From an uncultured Sellimonas sp. (GTDB taxonomy: Bacteria > Bacillota > Clostridia > Lachnospirales > Lachnospiraceae): DNA of 62,612 nt. The notes under the pieces were generated by a model. The model saw only the letters and a program-made list of their open reading frames with translations, was not told where the DNA came from and did no database searches. Location: the NCBI GenBank assembly GCA_904393575.1, contig CAJFMZ010000002.1, forward strand, positions 1 to 62,612, read 5' to 3'. The translations under genes and the position numbers were made by a program. Below, one piece after another: positions 52,271 to 60,613 of this stretch; position 1 is the first letter of the stretch, and each line of letters opens with the position of its first letter.

Positions 52271-53523
52271 AAAAGAGAATGAAAAGACTTGCAGCGGTTG
52301 GTTTGGTAACGGTAATGACAGGATCCATGCTTCTTGGATGTGGCGGAGGAAATGACAGTGAAAGCGACACAACAAGTGATGGAAAAGTAAAGATCCGTTT
52401 TGCAACCTGGGACGATGCATCTGTACTGGACGATCAGCAGGCATGCGTCGACAAATTTAATGAAAGCCAGGATAAAATAGAGGTAGTCCTGGAAGGATGG
52501 GGATCCGATTTTGATACGAAGATGACGGCTAGCATGGGAGCTGGAGATGCACCGGATGTGATGTATATGTGGGATTATCCGACTTATTCCGAAAGTCTGG
52601 AACCGTTGGACGAGTATATTGATGCCGAAGGCGAAGACTATAAGAACAACTTCTTTGAAGCGCTCTGGCCGTACAATTCATATAATGACCAGATTTATGG
52701 TGTTCCGGTCAGTGTGGTTACATCCTGCCTGTACTACAATAAAGATCTGTTTGACCAGGCTGGTGTGGACTATCCGACTGATGACTGGACATGGGAGGAT
52801 GTGGAAAAAGCATCCAAACAGATTCAGTCCAAGCTAGATGATGTGAATGGCTTTACACTTCCGATCGGAACACTTCCATACACACTGGAAATGTATCTGT
52901 GGAGCAATGGTACTGCCTTTGTAGATGAAGATGGAAAACTGGACGGCAATATCAACAGTGACAAATCTGTAGAAGTATTCCAGATGTTCCAGGATATGGA
53001 AAAGGACGGCGTGCTGTATGCATCCGAAGAGAGCGGACAGACAGAGATGCTGGGCGGAAAGACCGCAATGTATGTGGACGGAACCTGGCCGATCAAACAG
53101 TTTGAGGAAGAAGGCCTGAATTATGGCATCGCTCAGATTCCGAAGTTTGAAGGAACAGAACATTCCGTCAGTGTCATTAATACATCCGGTATTGCAATTT
53201 CAAAAGATAGTAAGCACAAAGATGAAGCCTGGGAATTTCTGAAATATTGGACTGGTGAAGAGATGAATGTACACCGTATCGAGACAGAGCTTCCGGCATT
53301 AAAATCTGTTGTTGAGTCAGAAAATCTTAGAGAAGATCCAAATTGCGCACCATTCTATACTGCATTGGACAACTGCGCAGGCCATACTCCGGCAAGCTTT
53401 ATTGCGGAAGGATGGACGGAAATTGACTCAGATGTCCAGTTGGCATTCGAAAGTATCATTAACCCAAGCAGTCTTGCGGATCCGAAGAAGGCCTTGGATG
53501 AAGTAGTGGCAAGCCACGAGTAA
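52267..53523 (+). CDS. Sugar ABC transporter substrate-binding lipoprotein
   Basis: The 418-residue family 1 solute-binding protein has a lipoprotein signal (VTVMTGSMLLGC) with the lipidated cysteine at residue 25, then an acidic, glycine- and serine-rich linker. The mature part has IRFATWDDASVLDD, DAPDVMYMWDYPTYSESLEP and the GGKTAMYVDGTWPIKQFEEEG block typical of MsmE/RafE-like proteins. It captures the sugar outside the cell and delivers it to the two permeases that follow. A hairpin at 53569 separates it from them. Confidence 0.93.
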   Translation: MKKRMKRLAAVGLVTVMTGSMLLGCGGGNDSESDTTSDGKVKIRFATWDDASVLDDQQACVDKFNESQDKIEVVLEGWGSDFDTKMTASMGAGDAPDVMYMWDYPTYSESLEPLDEYIDAEGEDYKNNFFEALWPYNSYNDQIYGVPVSVVTSCLYYNKDLFDQAGVDYPTDDWTWEDVEKASKQIQSKLDDVNGFTLPIGTLPYTLEMYLWSNGTAFVDEDGKLDGNINSDKSVEVFQMFQDMEKDGVLYASEESGQTEMLGGKTAMYVDGTWPIKQFEEEGLNYGIAQIPKFEGTEHSVSVINTSGIAISKDSKHKDEAWEFLKYWTGEEMNVHRIETELPALKSVVESENLREDPNCAPFYTALDNCAGHTPASFIAEGWTEIDSDVQLAFESIINPSSLADPKKALDEVVASHE

Positions 53524-53568
53524 ATACATCACATATACCGGTCTGCCGATACGGGGAAAGGACCGGAA

Positions 53569-53592
53569 GGAGGGGACAGGATTGTCTCCTCC
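53569..53592 (+). promoter_or_regulatory. Hairpin between binding protein and permease genes
   Basis: GGAGGGGACA (53569-53578) pairs with TGTCTCCTCC (53583-53592), one pair being G-T, around a 4-base loop. There is no T run. Such hairpins often stabilise the upstream mRNA and keep binding protein levels above permease levels. Confidence 0.6.
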
Positions 53593-53613
53593 ATCAAAGA
53601 AGGAGAGAGTCAC

Positions 53614-54534
53614 ATGCAAAAATTCAAATGGAAGACAGTTACCCCATATCTGTTTATTCTGCCATGGATTATTGGATTTTTAGTCTTCACGCTAGGACCG
53701 CTGATTTTTTCTCTGTGTATCAGCTTTTTTGACTGGCCGGTTGTCGGAGAACGGACCTTTGTGGGGCTTGGAAATTATATAGAAATGTTTACATCAGACA
53801 AGCAGGTGTTGAAATCGCTGGGAATCAGTATCAAGTACGCGGCGATTTTCGTACCGCTCAACATCTGTATCGCCTTGTTCCTTGCCATGCTGATCAGTCA
53901 GCCGTTAAAAGGAATCAAGGTTTACAGAACGATCTTTTATATCCCGGCCGTTGTATCCGGTGTTGCCACATCTGTTCTTTGGAGCTGGGTATTAAACAGT
54001 GATTACGGTGTGTTAAATTACCTCCTTTCCCTGATCGGGATTGAGGGACCAAACTGGCTGGTGGACCCGGCATGGGCGATTTTGGCAGTTGTCCTGGTAA
54101 GTGCATTTGGAGTTGGCACCATGATGCTCGTATTCTATACGAACATTAAGGGAATTTCCGCAGATCTTTACGAGGCGGCAGCTCTGGACGGGGCAGGACC
54201 GGTCCGGCAGTTTTTCAGCATCACGCTGCCGATCATCACACCCACCTTATTATTTAATCTGATTACATCCATCATCAGTTCCTTCCAGCAGGTTACGCTT
54301 GTTATGCTGCTGACGGGAGGTGGTCCAATGAAATCTACCTATTTCTATGGGCTGATGACATACAACAATGCGTTCCGGCATCATAAGCTTGGCTACGCAA
54401 GTGCCAATGCATGGGTCATGTTTATCATTATCCTCTGTCTGACTGCGCTCGTATTCAAGTCCTCCTCCATGTGGGTTTTCTATGAAAACGAGGTAAGTTC
54501 CGGAACGAAAAAGAAGAAAAGGAGGAAAAAGTAA
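53614..54534 (+). CDS. Sugar ABC transporter permease (MalF/MsmF type)
   Basis: The 306-residue permease has six membrane helices, beginning PYLFILPWIIGFLVFTLGPL. The cytoplasmic EAA loop reads DLYEAAALDGAGPVRQFFSI near residue 188 and contacts the ATPase. TFVGLGNYIEMF near residue 47 is typical of the carbohydrate uptake CUT1 family. GAAGGAGAGAG precedes the start. It pairs with the permease encoded next; the ATPase gene (MsmK-like) is absent from the locus. Confidence 0.94.
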   Translation: MQKFKWKTVTPYLFILPWIIGFLVFTLGPLIFSLCISFFDWPVVGERTFVGLGNYIEMFTSDKQVLKSLGISIKYAAIFVPLNICIALFLAMLISQPLKGIKVYRTIFYIPAVVSGVATSVLWSWVLNSDYGVLNYLLSLIGIEGPNWLVDPAWAILAVVLVSAFGVGTMMLVFYTNIKGISADLYEAAALDGAGPVRQFFSITLPIITPTLLFNLITSIISSFQQVTLVMLLTGGGPMKSTYFYGLMTYNNAFRHHKLGYASANAWVMFIIILCLTALVFKSSSMWVFYENEVSSGTKKKKRRKK

Positions 54535-55355
54535 TGAGAATGTCCAAAAAAACAAAAGTAGTACTGTATGTGATTTTGACATTAATCGCAGTTTACTTTT
54601 TGTTCCCTTTCATCTATATGTTCTTTTCCACATTTAAATCCGAGACGGAGGCAGTGGCCTACCCGCCAAGTTTCCTGCCGGATATCTGGAACTGGCAGAA
54701 CTATGTGGATGCGTGGAACGCACAGCCGTTTGGCATATTTTTAAAGAACTCAGTGATTGTAACGGTAGGATCTGCAGTGGGATCCATGGTATCCGCCGCA
54801 CTGGTAGCGTACGGATTTGCCAGATTCCAGTTTAAAGGGAAAAATCTTCTCTTTATGCTGCTGCTGTCTACGATGATGATTCCGTGGGATGTTACGATGA
54901 TCCCACAGTACATGGAGTTTAATGCATTCGGATGGCTGAATACCCTGAAGCCGCTGATTGTTCCGTCCTGGTTCGGATCTGCCTACTACATCTTCCTGAT
55001 GCGCCAGTTTTTGATGGGCGTACCGAAAGATTTCGAGGAGGCCGCGAGAATCGATGGAGCGAATGCATTTCAGATTTTCTATAAAATCTACGTTCCGATT
55101 ATGAAACCGTCACTGATTCTGGTTGGTGTACTGAATATGCTCTCCGCATGGAACGATTACCTTGGACCATTGATTTTCCTGCAGGAGCGCTCCAAGTACA
55201 CACTGGCGTTAGGTCTTGCATCATTTAAGGGTGTTTATTCCCAGGAGATTGTCCCGATGCTGTGTATTACTGTGATTATGATCGTACCGCCAATTTTGAT
55301 CTTTTTATTTGCACAGAGATACATCATCGAAGGAACCGGGGGAGCCATTAAATGA
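54534..55355 (+). CDS. Sugar ABC transporter permease (MalG/MsmG type)
   Basis: The 273-residue partner permease has six helices and the EAA loop DFEEAARIDGANAFQIFYKI near residue 165. The start YVILTLIAVYFLFPFIYMFF and AVAYPPSFLPDIWNWQNYVD are usual for this family. Its first base is the last base of the previous stop. A terminator follows at 55364. Confidence 0.94.
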   Translation: MRMSKKTKVVLYVILTLIAVYFLFPFIYMFFSTFKSETEAVAYPPSFLPDIWNWQNYVDAWNAQPFGIFLKNSVIVTVGSAVGSMVSAALVAYGFARFQFKGKNLLFMLLLSTMMIPWDVTMIPQYMEFNAFGWLNTLKPLIVPSWFGSAYYIFLMRQFLMGVPKDFEEAARIDGANAFQIFYKIYVPIMKPSLILVGVLNMLSAWNDYLGPLIFLQERSKYTLALGLASFKGVYSQEIVPMLCITVIMIVPPILIFLFAQRYIIEGTGGAIK

Positions 55356-55363
55356 TTGAAGAC

Positions 55364-55399
55364 AAAGGGGATCTTTTCTGGTAAAAGATTCCCTTTTTT
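55364..55399 (+). terminator. Terminator after the sugar permease genes
   Basis: AAGGGGATCTTTT (55365-55377) pairs over 13 bp, one being G-T, with AAAAGATTCCCTT (55383-55395) and runs into TTTT. Some read-through into the alpha-galactosidase gene is possible. Confidence 0.82.
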
Positions 55400-55440
55400 G
55401 GTAAAATATAGAAAAATCACGAGAGAAAAAGGAGAAGGAA

Positions 55441-57690
55441 ATGGCAGTTAAATTCCACCAGGCATCAAAAGAATTTCATCTTTATAACGGGCAAATCAGT
55501 TATATTATTCAAATTCTGGAAAATGGACAGCTAGGGCATGTATATTTTGGAAAGCATATGACGGACCGGGAGGACTTCGGTCATCTGATTGAGTATGCGG
55601 GCAGAGACATGGCGCCCTATCCGTTTGAGGGAAGGAGCAATTTTTCTCTGGAACATCTGAAGCAGGAATACCCGACGTTTGGATCCGGGGATACCAGATA
55701 TCCGGCATTTGAGCTGGAAAGTGCAGATGGAAGCAGAGTCGCGGATTTTCAGTATAAAGCCCATGAAATTTATCCCGGAAAGAAGGCGCTTCCAGGGCTT
55801 CCGGCAGTCTACGTGGAAAGCGAGGAGGAAGCGGATACACTGGAAATCCTCCTGGAAGACCGGTTTTTGAAAACACAGATTATCCTGTCCTATACGATTT
55901 TCACAAACCGTCCGGTCATCACAAGACATGCCCGATTTGTGTGTGACAATGAAAGCGGGATCACGCTGCTCAACTGTATGAGCGGCTGTCTGGACCTTCC
56001 GGACAAAGAGTATGAGATGGTTGAGCTTGCCGGTACATGGAGCAGGGAGCGGCATCCGCATACGAGGGAGCTTTGTTATGGGACCCAGGGCATATACAGT
56101 ATGCGCGGGTGCAGCAGCCACCAGTTCAATCCGTTTTTACTGCTGAAGAGAAAGCATGCCGATGAATTCAGCGGAGAGGTGCTTGGATTCAGCCTGGTTT
56201 ACAGCGGAGACTTCCTGGCCCAGGTCGAAGTTGACAATTTCGATGTGACCAGAGTGGTCATGGGCATCCATCCAAATGAATTCCGGTGGGAGCTGCAAAA
56301 GGGAGAATCCTTCCAGACTCCGGAGATGGTCATGGTCTATTCAGCAGAGGGTATGAATGGAATGAGCCAGACGTATCATGAGCTGTACCGCACGAGACTT
56401 GCAAGAGGACGCTGGAGAGATCAGGCAAGGCCGATCCTGATTAACAACTGGGAAGCTACCTATTTTCAGTTTAATGAAGAGAAAATCCTGGATATCGCCA
56501 AAAAGGCCAAAGAGATCGGAATCGAGCTGTTCGTTCTGGATGACGGATGGTTTGGAAAACGCAACTGGGACAATGCTTCTCTGGGAGACTGGTATCCGAA
56601 CCGGGAAAAGCTTCCGGAAGGAATCCGGGGGCTTGCAAGAAAAATCGAAGACCTGGGCATGAAATTCGGTCTGTGGTTTGAGCCGGAAATGACCAATAAA
56701 GACAGCGATCTGTTCCGGGCCCATCCGGACTGGATTCTCGCTGATATCCGCCGGAATTACTGTCACAGCAGAAATCAGTATGTGCTGGACTTTTCCAAGC
56801 CGGAAGTGGTGGATGAGATTCACAGACAGATGCGGGAGATTCTGAAGGATGCGCCGGTATCCTACGTCAAATGGGATATGAATCGGGCTTTTTCGGAAGT
56901 TTTCTCCAATGGAAGAGGAAAGAGTTTTCAGGGGAAGGTCCGCCACAAGTATATTCTTGGAGTGTACAGCCTTTACGAGCGGCTGATCCGGGAATTCCCG
57001 GACATTCTCTTTGAGTCCTGCGCAAGCGGAGGAGCAAGATTTGACCCAGGAATGCTTTACTACGCGCCCCAGGCATGGACCTCAGATGATACAGACGCGG
57101 TGGAGCGGATCAAAATCCAGTATGGAACATCTTATGTGTATCCCCTCAGCAGCATCGGAAGCCATGTATCCGCATCTCCAAATCATCAGGTATTCCGCAA
57201 CACCTCCCTGGAGACAAGAGGGAATGTGGCGTACTTTGGAACCTTCGGATACGAGTTGGACATTACGAAGCTTCCAAAGGAAGAACTGGAACAGATGAAA
57301 GAGCAGATTGCCTTTATGAAGCAGTACCGGGATCTGATTCAGAAAGGGCTCTTCTATCGCCTGAAAAGTCCGTTTGAAGGCAACCAGTCTGCCTGGGAAG
57401 TCCTTTCTCATGACAGAACCGAAGGGCTTATGGCTTATTTCCGGATCATGCAGCCGTCTCAGGGCAAATTTGAACGGATCTATTTCCAGGGTCTGGATGA
57501 GAAAATGCTCTATTCCGTAAAAGAATGCTTCGGAGCGCAAATGGACTTCGGCGTACATTACGGGGACGAACTGATGTATGCGGGCTTAAGTGTTTCCGAC
57601 TGTTCCTCCGGCCTTGCCGGGGTGGCAAGAGAGCAGCAGGGAGATTATTTCTCCAGATTGTTCCACCTGAAACAAGCAGAGGAAAACTGA
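55441..57690 (+). CDS. Alpha-galactosidase, GH36
   Basis: The 749-residue cytosolic enzyme removes alpha-1,6-galactose from raffinose- or melibiose-type sugars. It has an N-terminal beta-supersandwich (about 1-320), a TIM barrel (about 330-650) and a C-terminal beta domain. FVLDDGWFGKRNWDNASLGD near residue 361, GLWFEPEM near residue 412, the nucleophile aspartate in YVKWDMNR near residue 477 and FESCASGGARFDPGML near residue 521 are canonical. The acid/base aspartate is expected in AWTSDDTDAVERI just after. AAAAGGAGAAGG precedes the ATG. Its sugars probably enter through the transporter just upstream. Confidence 0.96.
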   Translation: MAVKFHQASKEFHLYNGQISYIIQILENGQLGHVYFGKHMTDREDFGHLIEYAGRDMAPYPFEGRSNFSLEHLKQEYPTFGSGDTRYPAFELESADGSRVADFQYKAHEIYPGKKALPGLPAVYVESEEEADTLEILLEDRFLKTQIILSYTIFTNRPVITRHARFVCDNESGITLLNCMSGCLDLPDKEYEMVELAGTWSRERHPHTRELCYGTQGIYSMRGCSSHQFNPFLLLKRKHADEFSGEVLGFSLVYSGDFLAQVEVDNFDVTRVVMGIHPNEFRWELQKGESFQTPEMVMVYSAEGMNGMSQTYHELYRTRLARGRWRDQARPILINNWEATYFQFNEEKILDIAKKAKEIGIELFVLDDGWFGKRNWDNASLGDWYPNREKLPEGIRGLARKIEDLGMKFGLWFEPEMTNKDSDLFRAHPDWILADIRRNYCHSRNQYVLDFSKPEVVDEIHRQMREILKDAPVSYVKWDMNRAFSEVFSNGRGKSFQGKVRHKYILGVYSLYERLIREFPDILFESCASGGARFDPGMLYYAPQAWTSDDTDAVERIKIQYGTSYVYPLSSIGSHVSASPNHQVFRNTSLETRGNVAYFGTFGYELDITKLPKEELEQMKEQIAFMKQYRDLIQKGLFYRLKSPFEGNQSAWEVLSHDRTEGLMAYFRIMQPSQGKFERIYFQGLDEKMLYSVKECFGAQMDFGVHYGDELMYAGLSVSDCSSGLAGVAREQQGDYFSRLFHLKQAEEN

Positions 57691-57715
57691 CAGAAAGCCA
57701 AGAAACCAAAAAAGA

Positions 57716-57747
57716 AAAGCAAGCCGTAAGAAACGGTTTGCTTTTTT
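57716..57747 (+). terminator. Rho-independent terminator after the GH36 gene
   Basis: AAAGCAAGCCGT (57716-57727) pairs with ACGGTTTGCTTT (57733-57744), one G-T pair, ending in a T run. Confidence 0.88.
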
Positions 57748-57766
57748 ATGTATGAGAAATTATAAT
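57738..57766 (+). promoter_or_regulatory. Probable coaBC promoter
   Basis: A consensus TATAAT (57761-57766) has TTGCTT 17 bases upstream (57738-57743). The -35 box overlaps the preceding terminator. Confidence 0.6.
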
Positions 57767-57801
57767 AATACAGGAACATTTGAAAAGAAAGGGGAAAGAC
57801 T

Positions 57802-59013
57802 ATGCTGAAAGGAAAGACAGTGGTGCTTGCCGTGTCGGGAAGCATCGCGGCCTACAAGATCGCGTCTCTGGCCAGCGCCCTGAAAAAGCTTCAGGCGAAT
57901 GTGCATGTACTGATGACCGAGAATGCGACCAGGTTTATCAATCCGATTACCTTTGAGACATTGACCGGCAATAAGTGTCTGATCGATACATTTGACCGGA
58001 ATTTCCAGTACAGTGTGGAGCATGTGTCTCTGGCAAAACAGGCGGACGTGGTGATGGCAGCCCCGGCAAGCGCCAACGTAATCGGGAAAATCGCCAATGG
58101 CATTGCGGATGATATGCTGACGACGACCGTGATGGCGTGTCCGTGTAAGAAGATCATCGTTCCGGCCATGAATACGAATATGTTCCTCAATCCGATTGTC
58201 CAGGACAATCTGGACAAGCTCCGCCGCTTTGGCTATGAAGTGGTGGATCCGGCCAGCGGGTACCTGGCATGCGGCGATACGGGACAGGGCAAGATGCCGG
58301 AGCCGGAGCTGCTGCTGGAGTACATCCTGCGGGAGATCCAGTATGAGAAAGATCTTGCCGGAAAGAAGGTCCTGGTTACGGCAGGGCCAACCCAGGAGGC
58401 GATCGATCCGGTGCGGTATCTTACCAATCATTCCAGCGGAAAGATGGGATACGCCCTGGCAAAGGTCTGCATGCAAAGAGGAGCGGACGTGACACTGGTG
58501 ACCGGACCTGCACAGGCGAAACAGCCGGAGTTTGTCACCATCGTTCCGGTGATTACCGCTCGTGAGATGTTTGAGGAAGTCACAGGGCGCTCAGGGGATC
58601 AGGACATCATCATCAAGGCGGCCGCAGTGGCGGATTACCGTCCAAAGTATGTCAGCAGCGAGAAAGTCAAGAAGCAGGAGGACGAGCTGTCCATTCCGAT
58701 GGAGCGGACGGATGACATTCTGGGCTGGCTTGGCGAGCACAAAAAAGAGGGACAGTTCCTCTGCGGATTTTCCATGGAAACCGAACACATGCTGGAAAAT
58801 TCCAGAAAAAAACTGAAAAAGAAACATCTGGATATGATCGTGGCCAACAATCTGAAGATAGAAGGAGCCGGATTTGCCGGAGATACCAATGTGGTGACCA
58901 TGATTACAGACGATGAGGAAATCTCACTCGAAAAGATGACAAAAGAGGAGGCAGCCGTACACATCGTTGACCAGATCCTGCAAGAGCAGAAAAAGAAAGA
59001 AACAAAAGAATAA
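57802..59013 (+). CDS. coaBC: Phosphopantothenoylcysteine decarboxylase / phosphopantothenate-cysteine ligase
   Basis: The 403-residue bifunctional protein carries out two middle steps of coenzyme A synthesis. The CoaC flavin domain (about 1-185) has VSGSIAAYKIASLAS, the catalytic histidine in YSVEHVSLAKQAD near residue 75, PAMNTNMFLN near residue 120 and ACGDTGQGKMPEPE near residue 157. The CoaB domain (about 190-403) has VTAGPTQEAIDPVRYLTNHS and AAVADYRPKYVSSEKVKK. AAAGGGGAAAG precedes the start. Neighbouring genes also serve pantothenate and CoA. Confidence 0.96.
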   Translation: MLKGKTVVLAVSGSIAAYKIASLASALKKLQANVHVLMTENATRFINPITFETLTGNKCLIDTFDRNFQYSVEHVSLAKQADVVMAAPASANVIGKIANGIADDMLTTTVMACPCKKIIVPAMNTNMFLNPIVQDNLDKLRRFGYEVVDPASGYLACGDTGQGKMPEPELLLEYILREIQYEKDLAGKKVLVTAGPTQEAIDPVRYLTNHSSGKMGYALAKVCMQRGADVTLVTGPAQAKQPEFVTIVPVITAREMFEEVTGRSGDQDIIIKAAAVADYRPKYVSSEKVKKQEDELSIPMERTDDILGWLGEHKKEGQFLCGFSMETEHMLENSRKKLKKKHLDMIVANNLKIEGAGFAGDTNVVTMITDDEEISLEKMTKEEAAVHIVDQILQEQKKKETKE

Positions 59014-59081
59014 GGTAAGCAGAAGCTATTCTGTGCCAAACGTATTGTATCTCAGAAGAGAATGATAACAAGGAGGCAGTT

Positions 59082-59765
59082 ATGAATCAAAGAACAGACA
59101 GTAGAAATGCAGGCGCGTCCATAAGAGTGCGCAGCATGATCCAGGTGGCATTATTCGGAGCAATTATCGTGATTTTGGCATTCACCCCTTTCCTCGGATA
59201 TATCCCGCTTGGATTTACGAGAGCAACCATCATCCACATCCCGGTGATTATCGGTTCCCTTCTACTGGGGCCGAAAAAGGGAGCGGTACTTGGACTTGTT
59301 TTCGGTGTAACCAGTTTTATCAATAATACGATGAACCCGACGGTGACATCCTTTGTATTCACCCCGTTTTACAGCCTTGGAGAATTCAGCGGAGGAATCG
59401 GAAGCCTGATCATCTGTTTCATTCCGAGAATTCTGACAGGCGTTGTACCGTATTATGTGTACAAAGGCGTCACGACTCTGATCACGACTCTGACCAGAAG
59501 CCAGAAGGTCTCTTCCCTGGGGCTCATTCTGGCCGGCATGTCGGGGGCTCTGGTTAACACGCTGCTTGTGATGAACCTGATTTTCTTCTTTTTCCGGGAC
59601 GCCTACGCGAAGGCAAACGGCGTGGCGGTCAATGCGGTGTACGCATTCATTTTGTCTGTGATCGGGATCAACGGGGTACCGGAAGCCATTGTGGCGGCGG
59701 TCTTTACCCTCGGAATCGGGAAGATTCTGATGAAGAAAAATATCAGAGACAGACTGGGAGTTTAG
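59082..59765 (+). CDS. ECF transporter S component, putative pantothenate uptake (PanT-like)
   Basis: The 227-residue membrane protein has six hydrophobic segments and the S-component pattern QVALFGAIIVILAFTPFLGY, then IPLGFTRATIIHIPVIIGSL, LLGPKKGAVLGLVFGVTSFI and TPFYSLGEFSG. It is the vitamin-binding half of an energy-coupling factor importer and needs a shared EcfA-EcfA'-EcfT module not seen here. Pantothenate is inferred from its position between coaBC and coaX. AAGGAGGCAG lies before the start. Confidence 0.82.
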   Translation: MNQRTDSRNAGASIRVRSMIQVALFGAIIVILAFTPFLGYIPLGFTRATIIHIPVIIGSLLLGPKKGAVLGLVFGVTSFINNTMNPTVTSFVFTPFYSLGEFSGGIGSLIICFIPRILTGVVPYYVYKGVTTLITTLTRSQKVSSLGLILAGMSGALVNTLLVMNLIFFFFRDAYAKANGVAVNAVYAFILSVIGINGVPEAIVAAVFTLGIGKILMKKNIRDRLGV

Positions 59766-59768
59766 AGT

Positions 59769-60536
59769 ATGATTTTAGCGATTGATGTAGGAAATACAAA
59801 TATAGTAATCGGATGTATGGAGGGGAACCGCTGCAGCTTTATCGAGCGGCTCTCCACGGTCCGGACGAAGACGGAGCTGGAGTACGCGATTGATATTAAA
59901 AATGTTCTGGACATTTACCATATCAATCCACACGAGCTGGAGGGCGGTATCATTTCTTCCGTGGTTCCGCAGATTACCAGATCATTCTGCCTTGCGGCCG
60001 AAAAAATATTAAAGAAAGAGATCATGATTGTGGGAGCCGGAATCAAGACCGGGCTGAATATCCGAATGGACAATCCGGCGTCTCTTGGAAGTGATCTGGT
60101 GGTCAATGCAGTGGCGGGACTTCAGGAATACAAGCCGCCAATGCTGATTTTTGACATGGGAACCGCCACAACGGTCAGTGTGATCGATGAAAACCGCTGT
60201 TATCAGGGGGGCATGATCTATCCGGGAATCGGGGTGTCTCTGGATTCTCTGACAGCAAGGGCGGCACAGCTTTCCGGCATCAGCCTGGAAGTGCCGGAGC
60301 ACCTGATTGGGAAAAATACGATCGAATGTATGAAGAGCGGCATTATTTACAGCAGTGCCGCGGCCATTGACGGAATCATTGACCGGATGAAAGAAGAGCT
60401 GGGATCTGAGGTGACGGTGATCGCTACCGGCGGACTCGCCAGGAAGATCGTGCCTCATTGCAGAAGAGACGTGATTCTGGATGATGATCTGCTGTTGAAA
60501 GGACTTTCCATTTTGTATCAGAAAAATAAAAAATAA
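59769..60536 (+). CDS. coaX: Type III pantothenate kinase
   Basis: The 255-residue ASKHA-fold kinase phosphorylates pantothenate with ATP, the first step to coenzyme A. The phosphate loop LAIDVGNTNIVIG is at the start. NPASLGSDLVVNAVAGLQEY near residue 98, the catalytic FDMGTATTVSVID near residue 127 and GGMIYPGIGVSLDSLTARAA near residue 149 are diagnostic of CoaX. It follows the S component after 3 bases and is probably co-transcribed with it. Confidence 0.96.
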   Translation: MILAIDVGNTNIVIGCMEGNRCSFIERLSTVRTKTELEYAIDIKNVLDIYHINPHELEGGIISSVVPQITRSFCLAAEKILKKEIMIVGAGIKTGLNIRMDNPASLGSDLVVNAVAGLQEYKPPMLIFDMGTATTVSVIDENRCYQGGMIYPGIGVSLDSLTARAAQLSGISLEVPEHLIGKNTIECMKSGIIYSSAAAIDGIIDRMKEELGSEVTVIATGGLARKIVPHCRRDVILDDDLLLKGLSILYQKNKK

Positions 60537-60544
60537 ACACGCAG

Positions 60545-60572
60545 TGCCGCGGCCATGAAAGAGGCCGCGGCA
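60545..60572. terminator. GC-rich hairpin after coaX
   Basis: TGCCGCGGCC (60545-60554) pairs perfectly with GGCCGCGGCA (60563-60572). No T run follows, so termination strength is uncertain. Confidence 0.55.
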
Positions 60573-60613
60573 GTATTCTGAACGGGGATATTACCAAAGA
60601 GGGGGCGCAGACT

